Of a DNA stretch of 64,000 bases, positions 1-12,720 are shown piece after piece. Positions within the stretch are counted from its first letter, which is position 1. The number at the start of each line of letters is the position of its first letter. Position numbers and translations under genes: made by a program. Below the pieces are notes generated by a model. It worked only from the letters and a program-made list of their open reading frames with translations. It made no database searches and was not told where the DNA came from. The DNA is from Neurospora intermedia (taxonomy: Eukaryota; Ascomycota; Sordariomycetes; Sordariales; Sordariaceae): contig BTPP01000008.1 of assembly GCA_037102815.1 (NCBI GenBank), forward strand, positions 1,922,001 through 1,986,000. The letters run 5' to 3'.

Positions 1-3000
1 AACGGGGTGCGTCTTTGGCGCCGGGCCTTTCGTGTTCTTCTGAGATTGACCCTGAGTGTTTTCCGCAGCCGAAGCTTGAGCCTGCTCTTGAGTTTTTTCT
101 TGCGATTTCGCCTGTACCGGAGTCTGGGTCTTTCCGCGATCCTTGCCATCTGGCTTCGGTTGAGACCAGGCTTGCTGCGGCTTCTGGGCGGGCCATTGAG
201 GTTTCTGCTGCGGGTTTGCCTTAGCGGAGCTTTGAGACTTCTCTTTAGGCGGGGCAATCTTGATAATTTGGGGAAGTTTGACTGATGGAGGGGCAGCACC
301 CAGAGCTTCAGGCTTCACCTGCTGTGATGTAGAGGGCAACCTGGGCCATGCCTCTTCCACCTTCGCCTGCTGAGTAGAAGCAGGTTTGGCGTTGGCACGC
401 ATTCGCTTCTTTATCTCCTCCAACCACTCCCGTCGTGTTTCCTCATTTTTTTTCTTAGCCTCCTCCCGTTGAGCTTCCCACTCTCTGCGCCTCCTTATGG
501 CCTCGTAAAAGTTTCTTGGTTTCTCTGCTTCGGTTAGAGGTTTGGGAATACTCGCTTCAGGAGATTTGGAAATGGCCGGATCAGCAGGCTTGGGAACGTT
601 CGCTTCGGAAGGCTTGGAAATATCGGCTTCAGGGGGCTTAATGATTTTTTCAGAAGCCTTGGGGACGCTCGTTTCGGGAGCTTTCACCCACTCCCGTCGC
701 GTTTCCTCATCTTTTTTCTTAGCCTCCTCCCGTTGAGCTTCCCATTCTCTGCGCCTCCTTATGGTCTCGTAAAAGTTTCTTGGTTTCTCTGCTTCTGTTA
801 GAGGTTTGGGAATACTCGCTTCAGGAGATGTGGAAATGGCCGGATCAGCAGGCTTGGGAACGTTCGCTTCGGAAGGCTTGGAAATATCGGCTTCAGGGGG
901 CTTAATGATTTTTTCAGAAGCCTTGGGGACGCTCGCTTCTGGAGCTTTCACAACGCCCGGCTGCTGATTCCCCTTCTTGATCTCTTTGCGCTTTTCAGCC
1001 CCAGCAGCCTCGAGTGCCTGGCGCTTCTCAGCTCCGGCCGCTGCGTGCTTGCGATCGGCATCTTTGGCGGCTTCGCTTCTTGCTTCAGCAACTTTCGAAT
1101 TCTTCAAAAATGGCACAAATTTGTGATTGTCTCTTGTCCTCGACACACCACCTCTTGATGCAGCAACAAACGTGAGTTTTCCCCCTGGAGTGAAAGCCTT
1201 GGAGGTTTTCTCGACGGTGGTTTTAGCCAAAGTAGCCTCTTCTGCCTCGCGAACGATCCTTCTTCTTTCGGCTGCAGCTGCCTTTTCGTTCACGGCCACG
1301 TTCCAATTCCCAAGTTCAGCAGCCTTGGCCTTCTCCGCTTTGACGGCGTCCTGCCTCACAAGCTCAAGGAGTCTGAGCTCTTCACGGGCTTTGTCTTCCG
1401 CCTCTTGATACACCTTGACCTTTTCAGACGCTTCTTTTTCTGCAACTGCAGCTTTTTCGGCCAGTTCAAGCGCTTTGCGCCTCCTGTCTTCAAGCGCTTC
1501 AGCATCTTTGGCTTTGCCCTCTTGCGCGGCTTTGCATCTTTTTTCTTCAAGAGCCTCGGCATCTATGCGGGCTACGGACATCTCAGAATTGGCCGTTTTG
1601 ACCTTGTTTCTTTCGGTCTTTGTGAGCCTTTCGGCCTCTGCAACTTTGGCCCTTGCGTGTCCAATCTCCTTGAGCATCTCAGCTTCAGCAGCCTTGATCC
1701 GCTCTCCGAGGGCTTTTTCCTTTTCGGCTTCGGTGGACTTGGCTAGATCGTCAGCTTCCTCTGCCTCTCTGCGCTTTGCATCCTCGAAAGCTTTTGCGGC
1801 TTCTTCTTGTTGGGTTTTGGCAATCTGCTGTGCTAGTTTGCGATCATTTTCTTCTTGCTCCGCTTTTTGCTGCTCCTCCAAAGTTTTGGGCTTGACATCC
1901 CCGTCATTCTTTGCGGTTTCCTCTTCCTCACCCTTGACAGTTTGCTCTGCTGGCTTGCGGTCCGCATCTTCCTGCTCAGCGTTACGCCTTTCTTCTGCGA
2001 GGGAATTGTGCTCCGGCGCTTGACCGCCCCTTGCCTTGAGGACCTCTGGCTTCTCGGGGTTATCCGGTTCCTCGGCAACCTTTGGCTTCTGGTGCTTAAT
2101 CGGGTCAACTTGGGGGCCATCCTTCTTCGTTTCCCCTTTAGCTACCTTTTTCTGAGCGTTTTTGATTTCTCCCAGTTTTTCATCGAGTAATCTGTCCAAG
2201 GCTCTTTCAGCTTCAAGTGATTCCTCTTCGCCAGCTTCAGAGATGTTTTGCGGCGGAGAGACTCCCGCTTGTGCTTGCTTCATGAGAGGTCCCGCGGAGC
2301 TGCTGATGTCTTCTTCTTCATTTTGCGGCTCTTCGAGTGCATCCCACGGTATTGGAACATTGTATCCTTCTTTTAACAATTTGATCATCATAGTGTTATG
2401 GCGGCTTCTCTTTTCATGCATGTTTTGAACGTGGTCCTTTGTCTTCTGTTCATCAATTGACGTTGAAACAGCACCGCCAGTCCCAGATTCAAGCAACGTG
2501 ATCCGCTCACGAAGTTTCTCTGCTCGTTTTCTCCCCTTTGTGAAAACTCTCGACAGGTTTTCAAAGAATGTGCCTTTGTCGAATGAGCTAGTTAATGTGG
2601 GAATAATGCCGTTACCATTGTGCAGCGGGGTGACCAGCCGGGTGGTCTCGGCATCGAAGAGAGTGCCGTCCGAAGATGAGGTAGCATCCGTCGGTTCTGC
2701 GATTCTATCGCCGGGCAAATCGTTGGGCGGAGTGTCTCTGGACGCAGGTGCGTTGGAAGCAGTCTCGGGAAAAGGAGCGTAATCAAACATAGAGGCCATC
2801 GTACCCATAGGGGGCTCTGGAAGTCCCCGGGACTCGTCTTGTAACCGTCTTTGCCACGCGTCCAGGGATTCGTGTTGCACCTGGCCTTCAGCAGCAACCT
2901 CTGATGTATCCGACGAATTATCGTCCGAGGAGTTCAATGAACGAGGTGGATGTAGAACATTACATAACTCGGGAATATCCGGGGACCCGGCTGCAGGTGC

Positions 3001-4144
3001 TTTACAAACGTCAGCCTCAAGATCTTCAGAATTGCTGGCTATGCATGTTTCGGTACATACCTTCATCATCGGGCTCAACATGGGTTGTGAGTTCAGCTTC
3101 TCCTCTTGCCCAGGCGTCGATATTCTGCCGTTCAGCTTCTCCTCTTGCCCAGGCGTCGATATTCTGCCGTTCACCATCTCCCAGACTGCTCCAGTTGCCG
3201 TCAGCATTGAGATACTAATCATCGTTGCCGATGAAAATGTACCCGTTGTCTTCGTTGTTGTCATTCGCTGGATTCTCTTGCGCAAATTCCGGGACAGCGG
3301 GTTCGTGCTTTTCTGGTTCAACCGACTGTCCCTCGCCAGCAGACGATGGCGCTACACCACCAGGCGTGCCTTGGTCAAGCAACCTAGTCAGCTAATATGT
3401 GACTTAAAGAGTATGTCGTTACTTACCGGAAACTGGAGTTCTGTCTGGATTGACATATAAGGGCGGGAAGCTTTCAGGGTGAAGCTGAGCTGGTCCAAAG
3501 CCGGTAGGCGTTTCGGGAGCAGTAGGGCCCTCCGGAACCATCTGTGGTGGTTCTCCGTGCAAATCAGTTGATTGTACATCACTGTGGTCTTCTTCCCTTG
3601 GATCAGCTGGTTGATCCGGGTTATCGACTGGTAGGAAGTTGTCGTGGGAACCCTCTGACTCAGACAGCTCTTCAGGTATTGTGCTAAGCCTGATGTCATT
3701 GTCACTAGCGCTCTGATCCTGTGTACAAGACTCGTACCCGGTCTCCTGTTCATAGTCTGCCAACTCCGACCCTGGCGACTCCAGCTCCGGGGAATCTGAC
3801 TCTGGAGGCGCCACATCCGCAGCAGCGGGTGTTGCCTCACCTGGTAGCGGAATTGTAGTGACTTGTACGTCCTCTTTTTCAGCGGTGTCCTCAATGTCAT
3901 CTTCAGCAGCTGGTTCCGGTACCGCTGCCGGCGGTGGTTGTTCTTGGCCAAGTTCTTCCTCCACCTCATCGGCCTACGATATGACTGGCTCCGAAGCCTT
4001 GGTTTCTTCCTTGGGCTGCTCTGTGTCGCTCGCCAGGACTGGAGGTACTAGCGAGGTGGTCGTGGTAGGCTCAGGCTCCGGGAGAGGGGCACTCTCTGTG
4101 AAGAACTGCTCGAAGACGAGCTGCTTAAAGTTGTGGCCTGCCAT
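1..4144 (-). CDS. Large acidic/coiled-coil protein, 5' part of gene (3' end beyond window)
   Basis: I do not recognise the family. I read five exons on the minus strand: 4144-4049, 3973-3427, 3369-3243, 3185-3061 and 2999 to the left edge, at least 1,298 codons with no stop. Introns 3370-3426 and 3186-3242 (57 nt each) and 3000-3060 have GTAAGT, GTACAT and GTATGT donors and GCTGAC-type branch points, and frame is kept across all of them. The first intron (3974-4048, donor GTACCT) is weak: it is proposed because a TAG at 3974-3976 otherwise interrupts the frame. The N-terminal third is acidic and rich in Pro, Glu and Ser. From about 2.2 kb leftward the protein is Lys/Glu/Ala-rich and heptad-like (for example EEQQKAEQEENDRKLAQQ), so a long coiled coil is likely. 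It carries a duplicated 13-residue motif and an exact in-frame 88-codon duplication. No catalytic motif, signal peptide or membrane segment is visible. A structural or scaffold role is only a guess. Confidence 0.72.
424..951 (-). repeat. In-frame tandem duplication, 2 x 264 bp (88 codons)
   Basis: Units 424-687 and 688-951 are nearly identical and differ by a few substitutions only. The unit length is exactly 264 bp, so the reading frame of the surrounding gene is kept. Each unit encodes a Pro/Glu stretch of imperfect KPxEAxxPK-like motifs followed by a charged segment containing EAIRRRREWEAQREEAKKK. Confidence 0.93.
3092..3169 (-). repeat. In-frame tandem repeat, 2 x 39 bp
   Basis: Two identical 39-bp copies (3092-3130 and 3131-3169) encode RQNIDAWARGEAE twice in the long minus-strand gene. 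A related sequence (ESLDAWQRRLQDE) occurs again further along the same protein, so the unit may be an older motif that was recently copied. Confidence 0.9.
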
Positions 4145-5559
4145 CTTGGGCAGCTACTGGCGAGTGGCCGGAGTAGCGTTCTTGGAGGCTTGAAGCAAAG
4201 AAGAAAGAAACACGCGACGGGGCACTTGGAAGGCAGGTCTGGGTGGCTGTAGCAACAGGTTTGTTAGCTTCCACATTCAGTGAATCCCTCAACAGCTACG
4301 ACAGCCAACAGGGGAGGAGTTATCAGGGATCCTATACATACTTTAGCTGCTCTCAATTCCAAAGTGACAATAAATCCGAGCGAGAGCGGTGTCGTTGTAG
4401 GCCGAGCCGTCGCGAGTGCGGAATATGGCTGTGATACTGATAACGAGTGTATAGCGATAGTTGACGATCGTAACAGCTGCTATGCTGAAGATTCTTCAAA
4501 AAGAGAGCCGGCGCGTTGACCTGCGGCGGAAAACGATATCGATGGTTGGTGTTGTTTGGATAAGGTGACTTAGTCCGAAGAGGGCTGCGGTCATGTACTG
4601 AGGTGCCCTTGGGCTGATTTGGGTCGCCGGCCAGTGGCGGGGTAGGCGCACTTGCTCTCGGCATCGTGGCCATGGCGTGGGAAGCTGCTGTCAAGAATTT
4701 AAGAAAGGGCAATTGTTGATTCAGTCTACTTGGCAAAATGGTGGCAGAGGGAGGAACATAACTGAAGCCGGATGGTGCAACTTGGGTGCGCGAAGAGTGC
4801 AGACGGAGGTCGCGACCCGTTTCAAGGAGACCCCCACGCCTTTTGCCGACCCCCTTCCCTCAACTCACAACACCACGCTTCAAGATCGTTAATTGTGACC
4901 CAGTTATGGTATTGTTTGCGGCATCTCCTCCACTGACGAGAGCTGGTACGTGCTTACCTCCTTTCACCATGTCGCACACTTTCTGTTGCCCACTCGCCGC
5001 TCTTCTTGCCTCCCGTCTCGCTAGTCAGATACCTGCATGACTGAGTCCTAGCAGCTTCCCTTCAGTTGGTTGCCGAGGACTCGCCCCTGGATTCTCTTCG
5101 TCTGTTTCATTCCGGTCTCTCACTGCATGCCCGTTTAACGTCTGCTCTATGCGTGTTGCTCCTTTGGTAACAGCTCCATCAAGCGGTCGGAAAGACATTC
5201 AGAGTTCTACTTTTCCTTGAAGCAGTGCAAGTAAAGAAACACCGGAATACTAGAGGGTCACCATTGTATGAGATAAGTCTCACGTCACATCATTGCGAGC
5301 GGGATTATCATGTTGTTCAATTTACATATTTTTTTGTGCTGTCCATCATGTCCACCCGCCTACAGCTTGATGGCTATACGATCAGTTTGATCCCTTCTTT
5401 GACGGTTTTTTATAATATTCTGATATTCCACAAGTATCAAATCTTTTCTTTTTCTTTTCTTTTCTTCTTTTTTTAAAGCCTTTTTAGACCCTCCCACTTA
5501 TTCCATGTCCCGCTTCCCCCTCAGCCACTTCCAGAACCGTCGTCCTGTCCACTGCACCC
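4145..5559. other. Intergenic, no gene supported
   Basis: The stretch holds the 5' flank of the leftmost gene and the 3' flank of the next. A minus-strand open frame (4736-4353) starts MPSRLNQQLP but lacks recognisable domains and could be 5' untranslated sequence. A pyrimidine-rich tract lies at about 5440-5475. No RNA gene was found. Confidence 0.5.
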
Positions 5560-7619
5560 CTACCAATCACTATCATCATCATCCAAATCCGCCCAACTCC
5601 TCGGCACATCCAAATAAAACGTCCCTCCCTCCGGCACCGTAACCATAATCACCGGCACGCCCTCCAGCTTCCTCTCCAGCGGCGCAAACTTCGACAACAC
5701 CCAATTATCCCTCTGCAATCTCCGCTGTCCCCTCAAAACTTGCTCCCTCTTCTCCTCATCCCTCACCCTCTTCCACGTATCCAGATACCCATAGTCATCG
5801 ATCAAGTTCAAACTGAGCCACCGCCGGTTCATGCACAGCCTGTTCCACGGCAGCGGGTCAGCAAGCCAGTACGTGTCGCCCTCGGGGATCGTGACGGTCA
5901 GCTCGGGCACGGGAAGGATCGGTTGGTGCTGGCCAGATGCATCAACAGGGCCCAAGTAGTGCGTGATGGTCTGTTTGGGCTTGTAGGTTTCGATAAGACC
6001 AACCCAGTGGCAGTGCTGGAGGTATTGTCGGCTGGGATCGAAGTTGGCGTCGTGGATACGTTGGTAGGTGTCGAGATGGCCCGTGGCGTCGATGAAGGCG
6101 TGGTCTTCCCAGTTGAAGACGTAGGGCTCGAGGTCGTCATCATCTGGGTAGATGGTCTCGGTGTCGTCATCGATGGAGCTCGCCGCCAGTTCTTGGGTCT
6201 GCTGATCGGGAGGCATGGATGTATTGGCGGCGACGGGGCTTTGTGTGTTGGCTGACTCCAGACCCGCGTTGCCGATGGATTGGAGGTTGGAAGCCGGGTC
6301 GGGCTCAGCCAGAGTCAAAACGAGGTCTTCCGAGTTCTGCAATTCAAAGGCCGTCTCGCTATCCTTAGCAACGTCAGCTTCATCAACCAACTCTTCCTGT
6401 TCCTCAATCTCAAACGACTCCTCCATCCCGTCCTCGACCTCGCGCCTCTCGCTTCCCATCTGAGCTTCTCCGTCGACTTTCGAACCCTGGGTGTCGGGTT
6501 CAAAACGCGCCTTCACCACGCCATCGACAAGCTCAGCTGGGCACCCCTCATCCTATTGAGGAGCTTGCTCCAGTGAGCTATCAAGGCGGTCCGTCTCTTC
6601 ATGATCGAGTCGAAAAGCGATGATGGCTCTGGCTCTATTGACTGTATCTTCTTCATCGTCGGAGAAATTCTCAGCTTCGCTAGTGGCCTTGTTGGAGCCG
6701 CCACCTTCGTGTTGGGAGGGAGAATAAAGCGGAAGGCGAATCTCGGAGAGGTCTGAGGAGCAGCGAGAGGACGGAAACAAAATCTCGGATGGGAAATGGG
6801 TTCCCACGGAAGTGAGGGAGGTCAGGCTGGTAAGAGAGTCGATTGACTCGTCGAGGTCTGAAGAGGAGACGGTGGTCTCCGAAGGTGGAGAGGTGTTGAT
6901 GCTAGGAGAGTAAGCCATGGGACTGGAGGTCACAGCCATTGTGGTGTCCGCTTCCTGGCTTGTGACGTCCAAGACAGGAGAAGTCTTGTCCCTGCGAGCA
7001 GGCGAATCGTCGCCGTCGCTGCATGAAGGAGGAGGGGATGGGTACACGGAGGAAATGTCTTTGACGAAGGAAGACGTGCGGGTTTGGTCGATCAAGTACC
7101 GTGCTCTTCTTGATTTGGGTTGCTTGGGCTTAATCCCCCGGCGGGTTTTGGAGTTGTTGGTCCTTCTGGTCCCGCTGTGAAAAAAGTCAGTATTCGCCGA
7201 AAGACTGGTGAGCTCGAAGTGATAAGAGTCCGAACATACCTCAACAAGACAGAACGCACAAAGTGCTTAACAACTCCAGCGACATCCTCGACAATCTGGC
7301 TTGCAGTAGCCACGTGTTCCTCGCGAGCGCCCCTCAACTTCGTCACCACCTCGACGGCCTTGTCGACGACGCGAGAAGTAACGACAATGGGCGCCTTGCA
7401 GACGGCTATGGTCTGCTTCCGGACAATGTCGACATGGTCAATCACCTTGGTGATGCCGACAGCCAGGGGATTGTCGGCATGGTCGTAGTCCAAGTCGGCT
7501 TCGATGGGCTGGAAGTAGCCGACGGCGTGCGAGATGGTCGGGCGGAGGATGGGGACGACGATCTGGTACACGAGGGGCGTGGCGAGGCGAGCGACCGTTC
7601 CGATCAGGAAAGAGAACAT
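5560..7619 (-). CDS. Two-exon protein of unknown function, with an in-frame TAG
   Basis: Not recognised. Exon 1 is 7619-7240 and exon 2 is 7174-5560, joined across a 65-nt intron (7175-7239; donor GTATGT, branch ATACTGAC, acceptor CACAG). The joined frame is 665 codons. The N-terminus (MFSFLIGTVARLATPLVYQI) is hydrophobic and could be a membrane anchor or signal. The middle is Ser/Pro-rich and acidic. The C-terminal part is an Asp/Glu-rich linker followed by a more globular segment with two similar stretches (VTIPEGDTYWLADPLPW and VTVPEGGTFYLDVPRSW), suggesting an internal duplication of a small fold. A TAG at 6553-6555 lies in frame, and the frame stays open for 31 codons before the next Met (6459). 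This could be a small intron with a poor donor, two adjacent genes, or a nonsense change; I cannot decide. Confidence 0.65.
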
Positions 7620-8518
7620 GTTGGCTTTGTTGTCCTTTGGGTGCGCCTGATGTCTGGAAAAATGGAAAAATGATCACGGGTGATGATGCCTGCAAACTTT
7701 TGTCGGATTTGATTCTCTTGGTGTGTAGTTGCGAGACGGACAAGGTATGTCAAGTGTCGGTCGACTTTTGTCGGATGGGAATCGTCTTTAGTTTTGATGA
7801 CGGAAGAAGTTCAGTCGATTGATAAGCTTTGACTATAAATCATCAAAAAAGGTTGAGGTCCAGAGGGGAGGGGGTTGCCTACCTAAGGTTGGAGCACATG
7901 CACCGAGGTTGCGTAATTGCGGACTCCCGATGCATGCCTGGTGAAGGTGAAGGGGAAGAAATATCAGCTGGCAGCAGCAGTCTGGACTTCCGGCAGGCTA
8001 TCGAGGGCCCGAGAACCTTGGTGTTGATATGCAGGTCAGTAGGAATGCAGTTCAAGTGCAAGGCTGCAAGGCTACTTACTTTACATGGGACGAAAGGGGA
8101 GGGGCAGAAGGGGCAGAAGGGGGGAGTGAAGGGTGGTTTGTTTACTTTCCAGGTATGACGAAAAAGGGGGGGGCCGTGAAGGGTCGTCCGCGCACGGACC
8201 AATACAGGAAAAAGGTTCCTTGTTTCTTTCTGATGCTGGATATTTGGTGTTCACTGAATTATATCTGCACATGGAAGGCGTTTCGATATTATACTAACAA
8301 TACATCAAAGGGCACCGGATATTCTCTTTGCTGTAAGACTTTCGTTACTTTCATGTCCGTAATTCTTGGGGTGGTGAGGGACAGAAAATGGCTGCACGAC
8401 GAACTAATGTGATGAACCGTTCATCTGCATTTCAGACACCTGAATCGTAGTTTGCGCACTGACCGCTTCTGACTTGCGGCCAATATGAGATAAAGCGCTT
8501 GGCGCTTCCTTCAACAAA
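7620..8518. other. Intergenic, no gene supported
   Basis: This is the upstream region of the minus-strand two-exon gene and the 5' flank of the tRNA-Ile gene. The short overlapping frames on both strands share no homology I recognise. A G-rich stretch lies at about 8090-8180. Nothing else is seen. Confidence 0.5.
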
Positions 8519-8615
8519 GCCCGATTAGCTCAGCTGGTTAGAGCGTCGTACTAATATCGGTTTTTCTGATATCAAGTCCATGCGAAGGTCAACAGTTCAA
8601 TCCTGTTATTGGGCA
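8519..8615 (+). tRNA. tRNA-Ile (anticodon AAU) with a 23-nt intron
   Basis: The cloverleaf folds well. The acceptor GCCCGAT pairs with ATTGGGC (one G-U), followed by discriminator A. The D arm is GCTC-AGCTGGTTA-GAGC. The anticodon stem TCGTA pairs with TGCGA, and the loop CTAATAA has anticodon AAT at 8553-8555. The T arm is AACAG-TTCAATC-CTGTT. The intron (8557-8579) sits at the canonical place, one base 3' of the anticodon. A T5 run at 8619-8623 can act as the Pol III terminator. AAU (modified to IAU) reads the Ile codons AUU, AUC and AUA. Confidence 0.93.
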
Positions 8616-9113
8616 TTGCTTTTTGTTCATTTTTATTGATCCTGTCCTCATCAGCATTATTTTTCCTTCAACAGTTGGCTTCTTCTTTTGCTCATACTAT
8701 CTTATCTATATTATCTTTTTGGCTTCATATTTCTCGTCGCATGAGATAAGCCTCCATCCAGGATGTAGCGGTCATGCAAGCAGAATTGGTTTTGCAGCTT
8801 GCCATGCGCATTTTCAGGAAAATCACATTTCGCGCAATCCCCAAACAGCATTATGCCGAGCTTGCGCAGCAAGTATCGGCTTTGGGTAATTGTCCATTAT
8901 CTACCTCTAGAAACCATCATCACCCCCTGTTTAAGTCCCTCTAATGGTAGCGCTTTGGCAATCTGCGGTTGTTGGAAACAATACAGAAGAAAGGAGAAGT
9001 ACACAAAGAACGTAGAGGTAGTCTAGCGCCTTCGCTCGTACAAGTATTTGGAGAAGAAAGGAACGACAGAGAAAACGAAACGAGAATTGATTGCGATACC
9101 ATCGCGCCATTAC
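8616..9113. other. Intergenic, nothing seen beyond the tRNA terminator
   Basis: Apart from the T-run just after the tRNA, this 500-bp stretch is the 3' flank of the minus-strand membrane-protein gene. No motif or repeat stands out. Confidence 0.5.
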
Positions 9114-10349
9114 TCAATCAGCATCCAAATACTGTCCCACCCCGGATGGGAGCGTGAACCTGACTCTGGTCGGACTCTGCGAACGTGAACGTCGCCGCGA
9201 CCAGCTCCTTCCTCCCTCCGAAGAGCTTGAAGACGACGACGACGACAATGTGACGCTTGGTGGCTCTTCACCAATATTGTCTGACAAGCCTAAGCTACTT
9301 GTCACAGAAGACGTTGACTCATACCTCGGCGGTTGATACCTCCTTGTCGATGTCGATATCGCGGGTGCTGAGACAGAGGTGGCATGAACCGCAGGTACTG
9401 ACGCCTGGACGACGCTCACGCTAGTAGGTTGTGATCTCCTAATCCGTCTGCGCTCGTGAGCTACCTGCCCGTGTCCTTGTGGGTGTTGGAGAACCCGCTC
9501 GTGGCTTCTTCGACTGCTCCTTTCATGGGTTTCTCGTCCGGCAACGTATATCAGCGGTGGTGGATGGTAAGGATTGTCTTGACCATGTCTACCTCTGACT
9601 GTTGGCCTGTCGTCGAGGTCGTTGTACTTGTGCCTTGACCTCTTGGGTGGATGGACGTCATGAGTTTCCCATTCTTCGGTAGTAGGGCTGGATACGTCCA
9701 CCACTGCTTGTCGGCCCGGATGCGGGAACTCTCGATGTCGAGAAACGGAGAGATCGCGGTGATGGCGTGGCCGTCCAGTCCCATGTGAAAGTGGGCGGAT
9801 TTCCCGTTTAGAGCTTTGCACGGGTGCATCGGATTGGATGACCTTGACCACCTTGGGTGTTATACGTCCTTTTTCCACTTCTTGGCTTGATGCTGCTGCT
9901 CGCTCTCCACGGTCGCCGTTTCGGATTCGGGCCATTGTTGGTCTGTGCGGGTAGCGCATGGTTGACGAGTATCCGACAGGCATGGAGGTGATGGCTTTCC
10001 CTGATGATGGCCAAGTTGATGCTAAAGTCTTTGGTGTTGAGCGGCGACGGTAGAGACGCCAGACGATGAAGGAGAAGATGATTGTACCGAAGAAGACACC
10101 GAAGACGATTCCAAGTGCTACGGCAGAACTGTGCGCGGATGATGGTGCTTCTGCAAGCACGGGCGACGAGAAAGTGGTTGGAGTTTCTAGTATAGCGAGC
10201 AGCTTCGTCGGGAGGAGGTTTATCGCCCTTACTGTGGTATCTGTCTCAGAGGGCTGGGATTGGCGTTGACTTGGAGCTGGAAGAGTGCCGGAGATTTGCT
10301 GAGGTGCCACTGCTTGATGGCTTCGTTTTCTTGGTGCTGCCACTCCCAT
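9114..10349 (-). CDS. Single-pass membrane protein with Arg/Ser-rich cytoplasmic tail
   Basis: An uninterrupted 411-codon frame starts MGVAAPRKRS. There is no clear signal peptide, but one strong transmembrane helix is seen at about residues 76-99 (SAVALGIVFGVFFGTIIFSF), followed by the stop-transfer cluster WRLYRRRS. The N-terminal side is short, Ser/Thr/Pro-rich and probably outside. The long C-terminal tail (residues 100-411) is very rich in Arg, His, Pro and Ser, with an SSSSSSSSSS run and SRSQSPTR-type SR dipeptides near the end, and is predicted to be disordered and cytoplasmic. This layout is common among ascomycete one-pass surface or sensor-like proteins. No enzymatic domain is visible. 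It is not part of any obvious cluster. Confidence 0.75.
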   Translation of the reverse strand: MGVAAPRKRSHQAVAPQQISGTLPAPSQRQSQPSETDTTVRAINLLPTKLLAILETPTTFSSPVLAEAPSSAHSSAVALGIVFGVFFGTIIFSFIVWRLYRRRSTPKTLASTWPSSGKAITSMPVGYSSTMRYPHRPTMARIRNGDRGERAAASSQEVEKGRITPKVVKVIQSDAPVQSSKREIRPLSHGTGRPRHHRDLSVSRHREFPHPGRQAVVDVSSPTTEEWETHDVHPPKRSRHKYNDLDDRPTVRGRHGQDNPYHPPPLIYVAGRETHERSSRRSHERVLQHPQGHGQVAHERRRIRRSQPTSVSVVQASVPAVHATSVSAPAISTSTRRYQPPRYESTSSVTSSLGLSDNIGEEPPSVTLSSSSSSSSSEGGRSWSRRRSRSQSPTRVRFTLPSGVGQYLDAD

Positions 10350-11944
10350 TTTGTAGTACGAATGTTCAAAGACAGCTCTCAGAAATCGTGAGGTTTGTTC
10401 TCAAGGTAATGCTGGTGTTGGACACAACGGAAGACAACCCAGAAAGAGCGGTAAAGAACTCGGAAAGCAGTTCCTTCCATTTGAAGCCTACCTTGTTATC
10501 TTCCGTCGACGCTCTTCTTCGGTGAAGCTATTGGGTTTTCCATTGTCCGTTCCGAAGCATGTGAACTTCCCGGCCGTAGTCTAAGCATCGCACCGGTCTC
10601 ACAGTCGCCCGCGCCCGTAAGTCGAGGAATAGCCGCCAACGAACCATATTCTCCCTGCTGGAGATCCCACTGGCTGACCCCCCCTGACCGCTCAATATTA
10701 TCACCTCGATCATCGATATCCCGGTCCCTCTTCCGAGACCTCCAAATCACGCCACAGTCGGATCGGAATCTTGCTCGGATCGCGCTCGTTCTAGATGCGT
10801 GGGCATGATGCGAGGCATGACGCTTGCAATCCGCGCGCTTGCCCACTCAGGGCAATGGGACGGACAAATAGGGCTGCCAACGCATGCTTTGGGTGAGTGG
10901 GGACCGGATTGATGCTGTTTTCTCAGACCGACTCCGACGGAACGGGTCGAACATGTCCGGATGTTCCTGGGATTCGTGAGCCGATCGACCATTCGAGGAT
11001 ATGAGGTGAGAAGCCACGGTGGCACGACCTGACCCGAGAGCAGGAGCGCCTTCGAGTGACAGTGCCGTGTCCATTTGCCTTGACCGTGAAAGACTGTGAG
11101 CAGCCGAATAGAAAATCAAGGCGACATCGTCAGATACGAGCGAGTGGATGTGAGTCGCGCGGCGATTGCCATGGCCGGCAGAGAGCAATGGCTAGGTAAG
11201 TAGTCAAGATCTTGACCGTAAGCCTAGGGGAACACAGCGTCTGCGGACAATGTTGCCTGCGTTATCCACGAACGCAAATCGCTGAAACAGGATCGAGGGA
11301 AATTCCGGGATTGTGGGAGAAAGTCACAGGATTGGAACGGCTGCTATTTATCTCGTCAGGTACGACAGAGCGGTGGGATCCACTAGGCTGAGAGGCGTCA
11401 ATAGGATCATGCCAGATATGAAGTGGCGCCTGCACGTCTGCTTTCCGCATATTGTCTGTGCCACGCGAGATCCGAACGTTTGCATCATGCATCTTCACCG
11501 CCAGGGGTGCCCGCTGTGGCAGACAAACGCATGCACAATATCTTGACATTGTTCAGCTTGTGGCTGAAAGTTGAGGCCGGTGTAAAAGTTGCGTGTTTGG
11601 TTGAAATGCTACAAGGGTTTAAGATTCGTCAACTTGTTCGCTGTCGCGGAATTTGACCAAGAACAGGAGACGATCAGGAGTGGAATTTCAGAAAAGGGTC
11701 TAAGTGAGGGAGCTGAAATGGAATAGAGTACTTAAAATAACTGGAATTGTTACTATAGTCGAAAAAAAAATGAATTTGATTGTAAAGTTTAGTCTAGTAT
11801 AGAAAAGAAGGTCGAGGGAAAGAGAGAGTCGATTTTCGACTTCCCGTCGTTCTCTGTCCACCCTCAACATGTCTCAAGTTCCTGCAAGCCATCAAATGTC
11901 TGAAATCATCCCAGCGTCTTGCAATTCTGAACGTAATCCATCGT
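10350..11944. other. Intergenic, no gene supported
   Basis: This 1.6-kb stretch lies upstream of the membrane-protein gene and downstream of the xylanase. Overlapping short frames on both strands lack domains. The A/T-rich section at about 11,680-11,800 is probably the xylanase 3' untranslated and polyadenylation region. Nothing else is seen. Confidence 0.5.
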
Positions 11945-12712
<768 letters not shown>

Positions 12713-12720
12713 TTATATAT
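12713..12720 (-). promoter_or_regulatory. Candidate TATA box of the xylanase gene
   Basis: ATATATAA on the minus strand lies about 105 bp before the xylanase ATG, a usual distance for strongly inducible fungal genes. This is motif evidence only. Confidence 0.55.
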
